A DNA stretch of 64,000 nucleotides, taken from Lagopus muta. Lineage: Eukaryota; Chordata; Aves; Galliformes; Phasianidae. The notes beneath the pieces are model-generated. The model did not search any database. It was not told the origin of the DNA and saw nothing but the letters and a program-made list of their open reading frames with translations. The position numbers and the translations under genes were made by a program. Each line of letters starts with the position of its first letter. Positions within the stretch are counted from its first letter, which is position 1. Positions 1-14,500 of the stretch are shown piece after piece. The stretch covers positions 26,419,537-26,483,536 of the forward strand of contig NC_064440.1 of the NCBI RefSeq assembly GCF_023343835.1. Reading direction: 5' to 3'.

Positions 1-3000
1 AAGGAAAAGCAGAGGGAAAATTTCCTCTGAGGAGAAAGGAGGTACAGGAAAGCAGGAAGCAGCCCTTGGGGAGGAGATGGATAGTGCACTCGGAGCCAAG
101 GAACGAGGCCAGTCGTGAGGTAATACTGCACCTGGGCAGTGCAGCCTCCACCATCCCCCTTCCTCTCATCAGCATGGGCAGGCATCACTATCTCTGCATG
201 GGTAGAGCAAATATGTTGTCTGGAAAATTCTGGGGTGGAGAATTAAAAATGAAGAGGGGGGAAAAAAAGAAAGTAGACATTCATCGATTCAGTCCTGCTA
301 TTTTTTTTTAGGTTCAGTCCCATTATTTTCTCGCTGGCAGGTGAATGAAACCCATATTTCTTTGACAGAAACAAACATCTGTGTAATGTAACTAGATCAG
401 TGCACTAATGCCAAAGGCTGTCTGGATGAGGGGTAAATCCTAGCTGGTTTACAGTCGACAGTCTAGCATCCTTGTAGTGTGACAGGGTGTACTCGCCAAG
501 CCAGCTGGTTTAGAAAGAGGGGGAAATGTTCCAAAGAAAACTTTGTGCTGTTGCGCTTGGTTCTAGACCGAAGGCAAGATAGCATTCCTGGGGAGTGAGT
601 GCAGGAACGTGTCTTTGCTGCCCATCCTGGAGAGAACTTCTGTAATCAAATTAAATGCAATTTCTTGCTTTCACTCTCTGACTGAGCCAGGAGAAGGGGT
701 CATGAGATCCTCTGGTGCTCAAACCCTCCAAAGACCTCAGGGATGGGAGGGGCAAGTTTGTTGTGGTTGAAGTCCCCAGATGTGTGGCATTCGGCTCTGC
801 TTGTCTGAGGGCAGCACAGAGCCATAAATCTTTAAGATAAATGCACAGCACGCATTTTGGCATTTAAAAATCTGGGCAATTTAGTACCGCTCAGTTTGTG
901 TTTGCTTTAGGATGATGTCTGTGAACAAAGTCACAGGAGGTGTTAATAACCAAGTAAAATTGCAAAACCTCTTTGTTTTGTTTTGACTGCAAGTCCCTAA
1001 ATACATAGTCACAGTGCAGAAAACAAGCTCTTGTCAGCAGTATGGTATCCATGCCCCAAGTCTGGGACCATTGCTTGCATCCCAATCACCCTGGGAGGAA
1101 GGTGTTTCATGGGCTCCTAGCACTGTGCTGGGCTCTTCAGCAGGAAGAAGTCAGGAGCTACTGGCCCTGGGATTTGCTTGTGCGTACCTGACTCTCATGG
1201 GCACGAGGTTCAGGAGGTGTGTGGTCCTGGCTGGGCAGGTTTGGGCTGAGAAACCACTGTAGAGCATTGCATGGTTATAAAGCTGTCTGTAGTGAGGTCA
1301 TAGTCATGCAGGCATACCTTGGCCACTTGGGCAAAAGCAGTCTCAGTACTGGCATTTGACAGGTTTGCTGATGCTCTCAACTGCATATAAATAGCATACA
1401 TGGCTACCTGTAGCAATATATGTCTGAAAATAAACAGTGCTCTGTGGCTACTGAGTCAGGAGGTGGGCTGTACTTGATCTTAGCGCTGCTCCCTCAAAGG
1501 ATTTCCATCAAAACTCATAAAACAGTCATAAGGCTGCGTGTGAGAAACAAGAAGATCAAGATGGGTCACTGAGCAAATAGCCACTACTTGCTTGACTGTG
1601 AGGCTTCCCTGTTCTTGGTGCAGAGCATCATGAGACCTGCCTACAGTGCTGCCAGGAATCCTGAGCAAAGTGATGCTACTTTTGGTACAGTGGGTGGGTG
1701 CATAGCAGCAAATTTGTGCAGCAGGGAATGCCCTTCTCCCCTGACCCCTGGTGTTTTGCAGAAGGAATGAGCATCCGTGATACAACAAACATTATTAGTT
1801 CAAGCTATTTTGCAGAAATGTTGCTCCATGCCAGCGAGCAACCTGACAGTACAACATGTCACCTGATAGGGAGCACAGCATGCAGGGAACTCCTTGGAGA
1901 AGGCTTCTAGGGCTTAATTTGGTCAGGAAAACAGCATAATCAACCCAGAGAGAGGAAAAGTGAACTCTTGCTTTGCAGTATTCCTGCGTGGAAATATGAG
2001 TGATGCAACTCCACCAAGGCATGTTGGTCGTAAGGTGCAGTCATCAGTGTGTGGAGGAGTCTTGCTGTGCTGGGTTACCAGTGCTGGCTTTGCCAGTGCA
2101 GAGCAGTGTATGCTCTGTGCTGGGGCAGAGAGAGACATGGGTAATTAAGCCTCCAAAATGCCATAACACAGCAAGGTAGTCTGCGTTTCATCACAAGGAA
2201 AAAAACATTAGACAATAGCTGGAAGAAGCTTAGCTGTTTTCTGCCTCTGAAACAGATCTCCCTCACCGTAATAGCCCTTTCCTGCTGCATTCTTCCTACA
2301 GGGTTAACATAAATATTTTTAAGTTCTACTTCAGGACATGATGCTAACTCTCCTCGGCCTTTGCAACTCAGAGGTGGTTTGCACTGGCACAATCATCCTG
2401 TTCTGGCCAGTGGCAGAGGGACAGGTTCAGTGCTTTGTCTGTGGCCCATCTCCTGTGAAACCTGCCCTGGTCCCTGTATGAGGAGCAGGTTGTAGAGTCC
2501 CGCGTGGAGCTGGGGGAGCAGGCTGATGGCCTCCCACAACATGTGGGAGTGATTACAGAAAGAACTGTGCTGGATATATCCCAGATGAGTTAACTTCATA
2601 AACTTGTGGTCTAATTAAACCACATCCTTGCATCTTATCTGTCTTCCTGCGTGTCCAGAACAATGCCCCAAGACGAAGCTGCTACTGCATTGTGCCTGCG
2701 TGGAGCATCAGGATCCAATAAGCCCTCCTGTGCTGGTGAACTTGCAGGGTTTAATCCCCCAGGAGGTCTTTGCCACCCGCTGTCATCATCAGAGCCTGTC
2801 TCAGCTATGCTGCTCAGTGCCCAGTACCATCCCATGCTGTTGAGGAAAGCAGATGTGGCATGCTTTGCCCTGGGAAAACCTGGGGTGCATGGACAAGGGG
2901 TGAGAGAGGAGAGGACTGGATTTTGTGTTGTCCTCCAGCCCTTCCGGACTGTTTTCTTCTTTACAGCAGCATGTTTCATCCTTTTGCATGGCTCTCTTTC

Positions 3001-6000
3001 AAGTATGGTTATGTCTATTAAGTAGATTCATTAACCTTGAGCAGTATGGAGATCTTAGAGCTGAGCAAGCCTCATGATGTAAAAGCTCTATGAAGTCTTC
3101 AGTAACAAAGTGAAAGGCCTGTGCATTAAAGGCTCCCCCCTGCTCACTCAGAGATTTAACGCTGCATGGTCCCTCTGTAGCTGGGGCACCTGCTGGGTAG
3201 AAGTGCATACCTGGTGCCATCTGCAGGGGTGACTCAACAGGGAGAATGTGAGGCAGGCAGGGCAGCCACACCAGGGGGTGCTGCTGGGGAAATGCAGGAG
3301 ATGCCAGTGCATTTCTGGCCTCTGCCTCTCTGCGCAACCAGAAAGCAAAATTATGTGCGGTTAAATGACTTGGAAGGGAAAAACTATGATAGAGAGTCCT
3401 AATAGGAAGGTTTGTACTCTGCATATCTGGTATATGTCTCACTGCAGAAATAAACAGCCCTTAACTGAGAAGTCTCCATGGACAGGAGCATAATAAATGG
3501 AGAGAAGATGGTTGTATCATTCTGCTCAGTTGGTCATTACATGGAATTATAACTATATTATCAATAAGCCTCAATGTCATTACTTTGCTATACTTGGCAA
3601 ATGCACCCATGCACTCAAATAAACATTCTCCATTAGAAATATTGCAGCCCGTTTGCTAACTTCAGCTCCTCAGGGCCTCAGTCTGCAGCTCCTTGGTGCT
3701 CACCTGCCTGGGGGGTTCCTCTTAGTCCCCTACCTTGTCACCTTCCACAGACTCTGGATAGGGCTGGCCCTCCTGGGATGTGGGCAGAGCAGCCAGCTTG
3801 CACCTGCCCAGCCTGCTTCATAGGAGTGGGAATTTCCATGCTCATTTGGCTCTATTGGCACTCACGGCCTATGCGGTAAATCTTGTTGCAGGTGTCAGGA
3901 TATTTGTTTTTTTTTTTCCAAGGGAGAATTAATAATGATTGTTTCCTCCCTAGTGAAGATAAGTGTCCGGGGAGACTTGAGCTATCATGTATTTCATGTA
4001 TATGGTCTCAAATTCTTCTGTGTCCCTTTGCAATTTATTTTCACTCAATTAATTTTATTTTATGATAAAGTAAATGGGCCACAGTGCTGATGGGCATTAG
4101 CTGTGGAGCTATCACATTATAATACAATCAGGTTAACTCCTAGCACCATAAGTTAACACTCCCATCTGCCGCAAATAGTCCCAAATGATTGTCTTTTTGT
4201 GACAGCACAGCTCTAACTGTTGGTCAGACACTGAGTTACCATTGCTTACCCAGGGAGCTTGTGCCCCATGGGTGGCTGTAGTGGGGGGCCTGAATTGCCT
4301 CTGGAAAGGACCAGAGGGGTTGGATGTGTTTGGGATTCTTTGTGGGATGTTTTTGAATTGTGCTGTTCTCAGCATGTTGAACTTCTAGGGGTTTTGAGCA
4401 ATGATAGGAAAGGTGGGGCCTCAAAATACATCTCGTGCTTTCAAAGCCACTATGAAAAAAAATTAATAAAATTTTCTAGATGGGTCACTTTCTGGATTTG
4501 AGGAGGGAAAACTAAGTCTTTTCCTCCTAAAACCTGTGTAGCATACCCATACTCAGCTGAAAAACACCAATGCTGTGCCCTGCTCTGGCTGCACTCCAGC
4601 ATCCAACAGGAGTCAAACTGTGGCTATGAGGTCTGTCCCTCCGTAGCCCAGCTCGCAGAGAAGGCCCTCCCTGGAGAAACACTTTGTGCTGGTATCGCTT
4701 TAAGAAAGGCCACGCTGTTTTGTTTTTTTTTAAGGGGACTTGAATTTGAAGAAAATAGGCTTTGACTGAGACCTTGGTTTAAAGCCACATTTAAGGCTCC
4801 AAGCAAAGCTTTATGGTCACGTTTGAAAACTCATCCAAATCGGGGTTTGTTATGGAAATGCTGACGTAGCCCTTAGCATAGCAGCAGAAGTGCTTTGCTA
4901 TTATCTGCTGGTCTTTGCGGGAGTGGCCAGATGGCACAAGTACAAGCACCCAGAGGGAGCCCTATGGCGCAGCCATTGCCTCTCATCTGCCAAGGAGCTG
5001 GCTCCCCACTGCTGTGCTGGGCCTGAGGTCACTGTGGGGCACAAGCAGGGTGGGCAGCAGGATGCAGGCGGCTCCCATGGGTTCTCTGCAGCCAACAAAG
5101 ACCGTTTTGATGCAGGTGATGCTTCAGGTGAGGCTGGTGATGGGAAGATGAGTTTCATGTTAGGTGCTGGCAGCACGAAGCACATCAGGTACTCAAGAGG
5201 GAGCAGACTGGGCTGAATACTATCAAGTCCTGATACGTGGTGAGATCTCGAGCCATTAATTTTCCCAGCCTGTATATCCCTAACGACTGCAAGCCTTTCT
5301 TTGTTGTTGGTACAAGCTTCTTTTTCCCTTACAATTGTTTTAAATTCCAACTCCGGGAGGTGAAGCTTGAGGAGATGAAACCTTAGCTACAGTGATAAGC
5401 ATGATAGCCAACAGTAACAGACTCCCAGACTCTGTGCCGCTGAATTTTCCTTTAGGGGAAACTATTGGTGGTTGTAGCAGGCTGTATGTTCTCTAAGGGT
5501 GGTTTTAGCCAAAACTGAAGCATTTGTTCAGCTGAGGTGCTGCCTGTTCTTGCCATTGGTGAGGCCTCTTTTGAGGAGGAGCGTCTATTAAGGAATGGGG
5601 GTGTGGATTGAGAGGAACCTGGGCAGAGGGCTCAGGGCTGTGCCAAACAGGCTTTACTGCTCAAGTGCAAACAACTAAGGACGCTTTCTCGACAAGCACC
5701 CAATAAAACTGCGTTATTACATCCTGTGAACAGCTCAAAAATCCTTAACTCTGGAATATCAGCAGCTCCTCAGTGAAACTAAGCTAATAAACAAGTAGAT
5801 AATTAACAAAGGCAAACATGAGTCTTGATACCAGTGACTTCATATTAAGAAACCTTCTGGTTTTAATATTTGGCATGTATGCATGAAATAATTTATTGCT
5901 GTTTCAAAGCAATTTCAACTGTTAAACATTCATTGGTTTGCTGAAGGAAATAGTAAAAAAAAATCTTTCATGTGAACATTAGTTCTTAATTTTAACATTT

Positions 6001-9000
6001 CCTTATTTTCTATAATGGGATTTGATGTGGCAATAAGCTTTAGGAATAGATCTAAGTGGAAAAATATTGTTAGCAGGTGAAGGTTTTCTTACCAGATTCC
6101 TTAGCTATCTGCTAACCAGGAGAGCTGAATCGGAAGGCACCCGAAACTCAGTATTTGGATGGAGGAGTCGTTTGTCTCTTTCCAGTGACAGCCTCAGCAA
6201 AGCTGATGGGCAACACTGGGAGTCCCTAAATACACCATCAGGTGAAGGAGACATCATCTTTCTTCTGCTGCTCTTCAGGTTTTGGCATGTTTACTAGAGC
6301 ATTGGGTGATTAAGGAGCGTAAATGATGGTGTTAATGGAAAAAGATGAATAATGGCTGTATGAGAAATGGGGGATCTGTGTATAGCCAAGAGCCATTCAG
6401 TAGTCACCACACCAGGGCTTGGTAGATGCATGTAGCTTTGTTGCAAGCGCGTCCTGTGTCAGCTAGCAGTAACTGTCAAAAACTGACTCACACATGGGAT
6501 TCAGACATTTTTTGCACACAAATTCTGCACCCTGTTATATCTGGTCTATGTTTACGCACTGATTTAAGAAAGAAGACGTCTTCCTTGACAGCATTGTACA
6601 GCCAAGAGATAATATACAGTAACATCTCCAAAATACTCACAATCTACTTCTATTTTCAAGCAGCCCTGGCTAATGTCACAGCATAGTGCACCTTCGAGTT
6701 GTGCCAGAGATGACAGTGCAGGCAGCATGGCCTCATTGCCCATGCGCTACCAGAGATTGGAGCAGCACAGTGCTGCTCTTGCACTCGGGGTGACTCTAAG
6801 GTCTCCATCCAGCAGGGTCAGCTACAATGCAGAATGTTCAGAACATCCTCATTGCACCTTGGCTTTGAAATGAGGCATGGCCACCATTCTGAAATTATGT
6901 CAGAGCATCTCTAACTGAAAGAAATGCCCGTTTGATTATGGAATGATTCCTGTGTAGCCTCCCTACTGCATGCCCAACCTGCCTCCAGCCCATGTTCCCA
7001 AAGCAAGGCACGCAGTGCAGACTCACTATCCTTGCTGCCTCTATCAGGAACATTTTATTTAATGGAAAAATGATGGTATGGTTTCTTTCAATTAAAAATT
7101 AGTAAAGCTGAGGTAAGAATTAAAACTTGCAATTAACTTTTATCTCTCTCCCCTGGTTAGCATGATGCCGTCAGCATCCCTGTACCTGCGTTTTTTTCAC
7201 TGTCACTCAGTGAGAGTGTGCCAGTGCATATATTGTACTGGAGCTGCCATGGGAGGAGGGCAGAGGCGTTTGTGCCCCTTGCACTGACCTGCAGGACCCC
7301 AGTCCTGCCTGCTCGATTCTATCCTGACACAGGTTTTCCTGTGCACAGCACAACACTGCACAACAGTCAGGCTGAATGGCTCACACCAAATCTTTTCATC
7401 CTAGTGCCGCTATTGTCAGTGCATCTGAACTCCTCTATGCCTATATTTATTGGAAGGGATTTTTTTAAGCACCGAGCACGTATTTATACATGCAGCAATA
7501 CTTCATCATTTTCAGCTGATTTGATCTACCAGGGCAGAATAGTTTCTCTTTATAATAATCTCAAACATGTTAACTCATTCATCTGGGTAAGGCAACAAGT
7601 TCAAGTGAGGCCTTCAGTATGTTAATTATTCATGCATGAATCTTTTATTTCATCTAGCCCCATCCACACCAGACTGCCTTTTCTAGGAAAGCTCTGTTGA
7701 GAAGAAAGCAGCAAATACTGGGTGGTGATTTGAGGGGAAGAAAATCAGCTGTGTGTTCCCAAGTGTACGTTGCCTAGTCTCAGCCTTTTTTCTCTACTGC
7801 CATCTATTGTGCAGCAAACAGCATATAGTTCGATGGCACAGAACTCTGATCTATGAGTTGAAGGAGAGTGGTCACCTGGTGGTGCCTGTAGCTGCTCCTG
7901 CTCATTGGGGAACCCATTAAGTTAATAAGAGGGAATAAAAGCCACCAGGAAGCAATAACTGGGAGGCCTGGGAGCACCTAAGAATATAGACGGGATCTGG
8001 TGTTAGGAAGTACAAAATGGGCTGCCGGGCTTTGCTTGTAAAATTCCCCTGTAAAGCAGGAACAGCAGACAGCCCTCACCCTGCACTGCCCATAGGGCTG
8101 TGGGGACTCCTGCATGCAGTCAGGCCATAGAGATGAAGCACGGAGCCCTTGGCTGTCCTGTGCCCCAGGACAGCCCCAAAGATGGGCCCACCTGCCATGG
8201 TGAGTGGCATGCAGATGGAAGGATGTGCTGATGGAAGGTTGTGGCTGCCGTCTGAAGGCAGTTCTCTGGCATCCAGAGCAGTAGATCCACGGGCTGCAGG
8301 GAGTTGGGCACCGAGGTCGAGCGTGGGATAAACAAAGTAATTGTACGTGTTTACAAAAGAATTCAGAAAGTTGTGACATCAGAATATTGTCAGGGGAAAG
8401 AGAGGTTAAAATCAGGGAAAATAGGATCAAAGCAATGGAAAACACACGAAGATTAATGACTGTCCTTAATACATCTGTCTGAAGGACAGCTGAAAGCCTG
8501 TTGCAGGCTGGTTCCATACAGCTGTGTTGAGCTGGCTGTGAAGTGCCCAAGGGTGGGGAGCTGTGCTCCTCTTCCCCCCTGCATTGTGCAGTACCTGTGC
8601 TACACCTTCACAGGGCACCACAGGGTCACCCATCTGTGCCTAAACTGGACTGACACTATGTATCGTCTCTGATTTATTAGTAAACGACTAAGTAGCGACA
8701 TTAAGCTTTTAGGAAAAGATTAACAACGCTGTGCAGCGGAAACCTGTCATCTTAATTTAAGTGAAAGCCGCTGAAAATGCTCACTCTTTGTGAGGGAACA
8801 TGCAAAATTCTTTGCCTAATGGATGTGGAAATGGTATTAGATCCCTTTCGCATCAGGACATTAAAAGCACGTTATTTGCTCTTTATTTGTTTGTTTCTAA
8901 GTTTTGCTCTGGTTTTGTTTGATTTTAGTTTTGTGATGGAGAAATACAGGGAGATGCTTATATTCCTGTCCTCAACCCAGTGCTCCTGTTCCCAAACTGA

Positions 9001-10940
9001 GATTGATTTGTAGACTTCAGATTGATTTCTTATTATTAAGGGTGATTTTGGTGATGTCAGGAGAATCCAAACCCTTCTAAGAAGTTAGCAGTTTGGCTTT
9101 GAACAACTACATTTGTTTATTGCCATTACAATGAACAGGTTCACTTTTCCTTTTCTGCTGGAAGAGATAATGCCAACAGCCGTGTTTGTCCTTGGTTACT
9201 TCTCTCAAGCACCTGAAATGCTCATGAAAGCATCCCCACCCCCTGTTCTGGCACAGCGCTGTGCAACAGTGCCTGGTGGACATTTGCTAAAAAACAGTGT
9301 GCCAGCTTGCCAACACTGGCAGGTTTTGGTGATGTGTTGGTTGTGCTGCATCTCTGCCAGGAAACCAGTCAAGTACACTGGAATGCAGAAAGCCCTTTAA
9401 AGAGAAGTTGCTGTACCAAGACTGGACAAAAATTTCTGTGCTGACATCCTTCCCAGACATCTATTGATAAGTGCCAGTGTAACCACATGCTGTTGTTCAG
9501 GCACAGAAATCCAAGTCCACTGTTATCTGCAAATATTTCCCTAAAATCTCCTGCAAAACCAAGCGAGGGTAGAGAATACAAGTATTTTGCTATTGATTCA
9601 ACCATTATATATCATGTGTGTTGAATTAATATCACATCCTGGTTTAAACATCAGTAAAGTCAGAGCAAAATCCCCATTGATTTCAGTATGGATCAGGCCA
9701 TAAGGAGGTGTTGCAGAAGAAGTGCCAGTATAATATACGTGCCAGCATATATTTTATGGAGAAGATAGTCTGAAGTCAACATTACAATTTACTAATTCAG
9801 TAGGAGAACAGCTGGAAAAATAAATGTGTTTAGCTAGAATAGCGTATCTATTTATTGAGCCTCCTTCCGCAGCTATGCACATATCAACAGTAGGATTGGT
9901 CTCTAAAAAATGGGGGAGAAAGGGAGGGGGATGATGAGGAATTCAAATTGATGCACTACTTATTCCGCAATAGTAATTCAATTAATGATTTTATAGACCC
10001 TGCGTTGCCTCTAGTTCTCGGTCGTTCTCTGCCAAATGAAACACAGAAGCAAGCAATTAGCAGGGCTTGGCGAGGCGGCAGGGCTGTGCTGAGCGAGGGC
10101 TGCCCCTGGGAGAGCAGCGGTGCCCGGCCCCAGCTCCTGTGCTCCTTGTCAGCAGCAGCAAGCCGCCTGGCCGCCACCGAAACATTGCAGCTGCAAAGAC
10201 AGCAAAATGCCTTCTTTTGCTCTCTCATTTCCCTAACTTTTTGTTGTTGTTGTTGGGGCAGAACACTCACAGAAGCTTCTCATGCTCAGCCCTTGCTCAG
10301 GGTTGATGACATAAGGAAATACTTTGTGATTTCTGAGTTACGACCAAACTTTTGGTCAAAGCTACAGCAAAGCCAGTGCTTGAAACTTGAGCTGAATGTA
10401 AATCTGATCCAGGAAATTGTTTAGGTACCTGCCTAATTTTAAGCAGTGAAATAGTCGTATTCCATTCACCTGAATGACTTGAGTGCCTGAAGACAAACAT
10501 TTGCCAACAACAGCCCTGAACCCCCTTATCTGTGCTTCCCCAAGACCTGGATGGGGCTGGATTGGACACACAAAGCAATAGTCTCCTGTAAAACATGCTG
10601 CAAGTAGGCACAGGTCACTCTTAAGGAGCGTAATGCATGTTACAGAGCAGTAAGTGCTACACCAATGGCAAACCCCATTCTTTTTCCAATGTTCGCCCTG
10701 TTGGTCTTAGCCTTGTTAGTGAAGAAACATCCCCAAAGACGTCCAACTGTTGTTTTGCTAAAGGAATCAATGGCCTCAAGGGTGCTTTGTGCCCAGAGGC
10801 TGTAGCCACACACGGGTGCCTGTGCTGATGACTGTGCTGCCATAACATGGCCCCATCGTGGTGCCTATGGATGGGGCTTTTAAAGCTTTTCTGTGTAGCT
10901 CCACTACCTTTCCTGCAGGAGGCCGGTGGAGGTCTCTATA
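1..10940. other. Non-coding unique sequence, no gene recognised
   Basis: No open frame here resembles a known protein family. The longest frames, on the minus strand at 7,978-8,550 (190 codons) and the plus strand at 9,948-10,424 (158 codons), have no recognisable domain and fit chance. No transposable element was recognised. Composition is mixed, with GC-moderate stretches around 2.4-3.3 and 4.9-5.2 kb, an AT-rich stretch at about 5.75-6.06 kb, and a short CpG-bearing patch near 10,065-10,145. This is most simply intergenic or intronic DNA. Distal exons of non-coding transcripts could be present but cannot be seen from sequence alone. Confidence 0.6.
7797..7810 (-). promoter_or_regulatory. 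CTCF-like motif (moderate match)
   Basis: Read on the minus strand, ACAATAGATGGCAG matches 12 of 14 positions of the vertebrate CTCF core CCASYAGRKGGCRS, including the whole AGATGGCAG half. The match was made by eye. It stands alone in AT-leaning sequence, so GC richness does not explain it, but a 12 of 14 match in 64 kb can still be chance. Confidence 0.3.
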
Positions 10941-11590
10941 TTTTATTCACATAATCCAGACCTTCAGTGTCAGTGCCTGAAACGAATTACTGTTTATATT
11001 AGGAACTTAGTTTAATAAATTAAGTCTGGTCTATGAACTGTCAAAGTCCTTATAGTCTGCAATTCATATAGAACAGATGCCTTTTCCATGACTCTTAACT
11101 AGAAGTGGCCAACTTGATTGCTTCCTTTTTGCCATTACTACATTCTGTAGGTTTAGTTATCTACTGCCTACAGAGAATTCAAAACAATTTAAAAGGGCAT
11201 CTGGTATAAAGCACTCTCTGGGAAAAAAAAATCTTTCCATATACAATAACTTTCTGTTTAGGTCAGAGAATTATTCAATAATTGGCACTTGTTTAACTCG
11301 ACCATTCAGAATCAGTTTGGTTTTGGTTTTCCAATTGTAGGTAGTGTTACGGAGCTTTTTCTTTTCAATCAAGCAGGCTTGCAAGTCCTAATTTCCAGCA
11401 TATTTGTGGCACCGCCGTGATTAAGACCTAACAACTAATTTTTGTACAAGTAACAAACATATTTCAAAAGTGTCATAAATAATTCAGTGATTTTTTTTCC
11501 CCAGATTGTTTATAAATTATAAATTTTCATTTACTCTGTCCTAGTTTTATATAATACTGATAAAAAAGAACTAAAAGCAGTGATTTTATT
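10941..11590. other. AT-rich non-coding block
   Basis: A stretch of roughly 650 bases with high A+T, several A and T tracts, and sequences such as TTTAATAAATTAAG. No open frame of note, transposon tail or simple tandem repeat was seen. Such blocks in bird genomes can be conserved enhancers or simply neutral AT-rich DNA; nothing here decides between them. Confidence 0.4.
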
Positions 11591-14500
11591 GAGGGGTGGC
11601 AGTCAGGAACAGGATGGTCAGGGCAGACCCCTCTCCCTCATGTTCCAGTTTCCCAGACATCAACATTTGGAAGGCCGAACTCACTAGCAGGAGCTGTTGT
11701 GAGTCTTCACTTCTAATATTTATGTTTGGTGAAGCACTTTTAATGCACAAACAGTTGTCGCATGAAAAGTTAATAATGAAGCACATCCACAAGGATGAAA
11801 AGAAAGCAGGGCGGATGTTCTTTGCGTCAGCAGCCACACGTCCAGGCTTCTTCAAGGTGATACTTTTCCTGTCTTGCTCATTCAAACATTGCACTGCTAG
11901 ACCTCAACCTAACCCAGCCCCGGCTCTCGCCATGCCTGCACCATGACTGGCTCAGTGACTTGAGCAGTTTGCGTCCCAGGGCAGGACCACGATCTGTGAG
12001 CTACTTTTCTATGCCAAAATCTTTGTTAAATTGCCGTGGTACCTGCTTCATTAGGTGTTGCTCATCACAGCTCATGCTAGCTGCATGTTGTGGTTGAGCA
12101 CAGGCTGCTCTCATCTGAAGTACCACATAGTGCTACTGTGACACTAACTGTGGTGAACCCATCACTTGGACATTCTCACAGGGCCCCTTTTCCTTCCCCC
12201 TTTGCAGGGTTGTGATCTCTGTCTTCAGAAATGTGCACTTATGAATGTTCATGTTGGCCCTGACTTGTCTGTACAAGTCCCCTTGCTTCACCGTGGTGAT
12301 TAATATGGGCAAGTGTCAGGGACACCCATACAAGTTGCTGGGAAGGCTGTCCTGAGGAAACGTCCCCTCTGTTGTCTCTGCTCTGGCCAGTGAGCACGAA
12401 CAACCCACGAGACCCAAAGCTTAACACATGCTCCACCATGTGTCTACAGGTGTTGGTTTTCAGTAGCCAAGGATCACGTGATCCCATGCCATTGAGACCC
12501 AAGTTACCCCAAGCAGGCGTGGAAAAGGAAATGTGCAGGTGGCAGAGCTGAGGGGACGGCACCAGGCTGTTCCCTGAGAGGCCAGAGGTGCTGAGCAGCA
12601 GCTCAAACCCTGATTTCCAACACAGCAGTTTTTTCCTCTCATGCTTTCTCTATTTGATTTTCAACTTTAAACCCTTCAAAAACTTACTGCCGCTGCCAGC
12701 CTTATATTTTCATGGGCTGTTAAAGTCATTTATTAATGTAAACGTGACAGGAGGTTGCTTTTTCTTTTAACTTTGCGCTCATCCTTTTCCTCCTGCGCAA
12801 ATCACACCATTCCGATCTGCTGTATATGCCTTTCTCTCTTAAATTATTCTGTTCTCAAACTTTGTTCATGTCTGTAATCCTGTTTTTTTATTTGCTTGTC
12901 TTTTTTTTGTCTGCTACCCTTCATTTTACTGTCTCTCCTCTTCACAATGCTCTAATTATCTTGACTTTCCACAGCCATTTTGCAAGCCACTGGCCAAGGC
13001 AATTTCCAATGTATTTGAGCTTGCCAAAGTATTCTTGGATGGGCCATGCAATGGAATTATACTGTACTGAACCTAAATCCGACCCTCTGGTGCTCTGATT
13101 ATAGCCCTGCCTGGTCTGTATTGAAAAACACAGGCACATTTAAAGAGACAGGTTTCCTATTATCTTAAGAGGCAGCTGTCATTCTCCCTCATTCCTTCTT
13201 TTTTCTAATTAGTTTAGTGAAATGGTGTCTATCAAACCCACTCTCCTTAGTGATCTTTGCACCCTGTTTCTAAGCTGAAATGCCATTGTCCCAGGAAACC
13301 TCAAGGTCCACTGCTTTCATGTGCTCACTGGGAGCTACCCCGTCATACAGCACTATTAAATTAAATATTTTTTCAGCCAAATCCATGTGTGCCCAGTCTG
13401 TACACTGCTGGGATTACAAGAACTCTTCCTACTGGCTTCAGTGCTTCAAATCCTTCCGTAGTTCTGTTCAGCCTAAAAATCACCAGCCAACACCAAACAA
13501 CCATGGTTTTCTTCTCACATCTTCTGCTTCCAGAATACCAGAAGCTTCCACGTAGCTACCAACCTCCTGGCCACTCTGCTGTATCACAGCACTTGGACTT
13601 TTTGGCTCTTTTGCCCTAGGTGGAGCTGCCCCATGCAGGGGGTTCAGCGGTAGAAATTGGGAGAAGTATTTTTATTTGGCAGAGGGGGATCCTGGGGAAA
13701 ATGGGAAGCTTTTGCCATAACTCTGGTAGCCCAAACCTTGTGGTTCCAGGCTCTATATTTGCATTTGTGTCCCCGTTCCCACCAGGAACATTTGACTCAG
13801 GCACGCTGTGTGTAGAAAACTGGTGTGGAGAAATGTCGTGATGTGAGGATGGGCCACAGGACAGCCCCCAGACACTGGTCACACTCAGGGATGCCTGTGG
13901 TCCCTTCTGAGCCAGTGAACATGAATTCAGGGACAAATGAGCAGCTCATGCATGCTGGAAACGATCTCCACCTTGCTCAGAGATGGGGCTTTGAGGGAGG
14001 TTGGTGCAAGGTGAGTTGCACAGCAGAGCAGGTGAATTAGAAAGGCCACCAGCCCTTTCCTGAAGCCCTCTCCTTTCTTTTGAGGCAAACTTCTTGTTCT
14101 GAGGCTGCCCCACTGGCACCTCCTCATTGCTCCCCTTTCTGGAGGCCCTGAGGATTCATTGCAAGTCTCCCAGCTCTCTTGCCTCAGGCTTGCATTGTAT
14201 ATCGTCTGCCAGCAGCGTTTGGCAGCAGACCCCATGAACTCTGTGCTCTACACTATAGCCTGGCATCTGCTGTCTCTGCTCACACCAGCTCATCCCAAGC
14301 AAAGCCTTGGAGAAGCCCTTGGCCCAGCCCCTGGGGCAAGACAAACACATTCTTCATTGGCTTCCAAAGCAGCAGCTGGGTGCTTGGTACAAGCCCTGCA
14401 TCCCTGTCCCCTGTGGGCACTGCTGAGCTCCCACACGCTTGCTTCAAGGTCTCCAGCACTGCGATGGTGGCAGCAGGCCGCAGGTGGCTCAGTCCTTGGC

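Noticed and set aside
7978..8550. 190-codon open frame, minus strand
   Set aside because: No recognisable domain. The composition looks random and the length is compatible with the tail of the chance distribution.
9948..10424. 158-codon open frame, plus strand
   Set aside because: Crosses a GC patch and a GTTGTTGTTGTTG run. Overlapping frames on both strands are also open.
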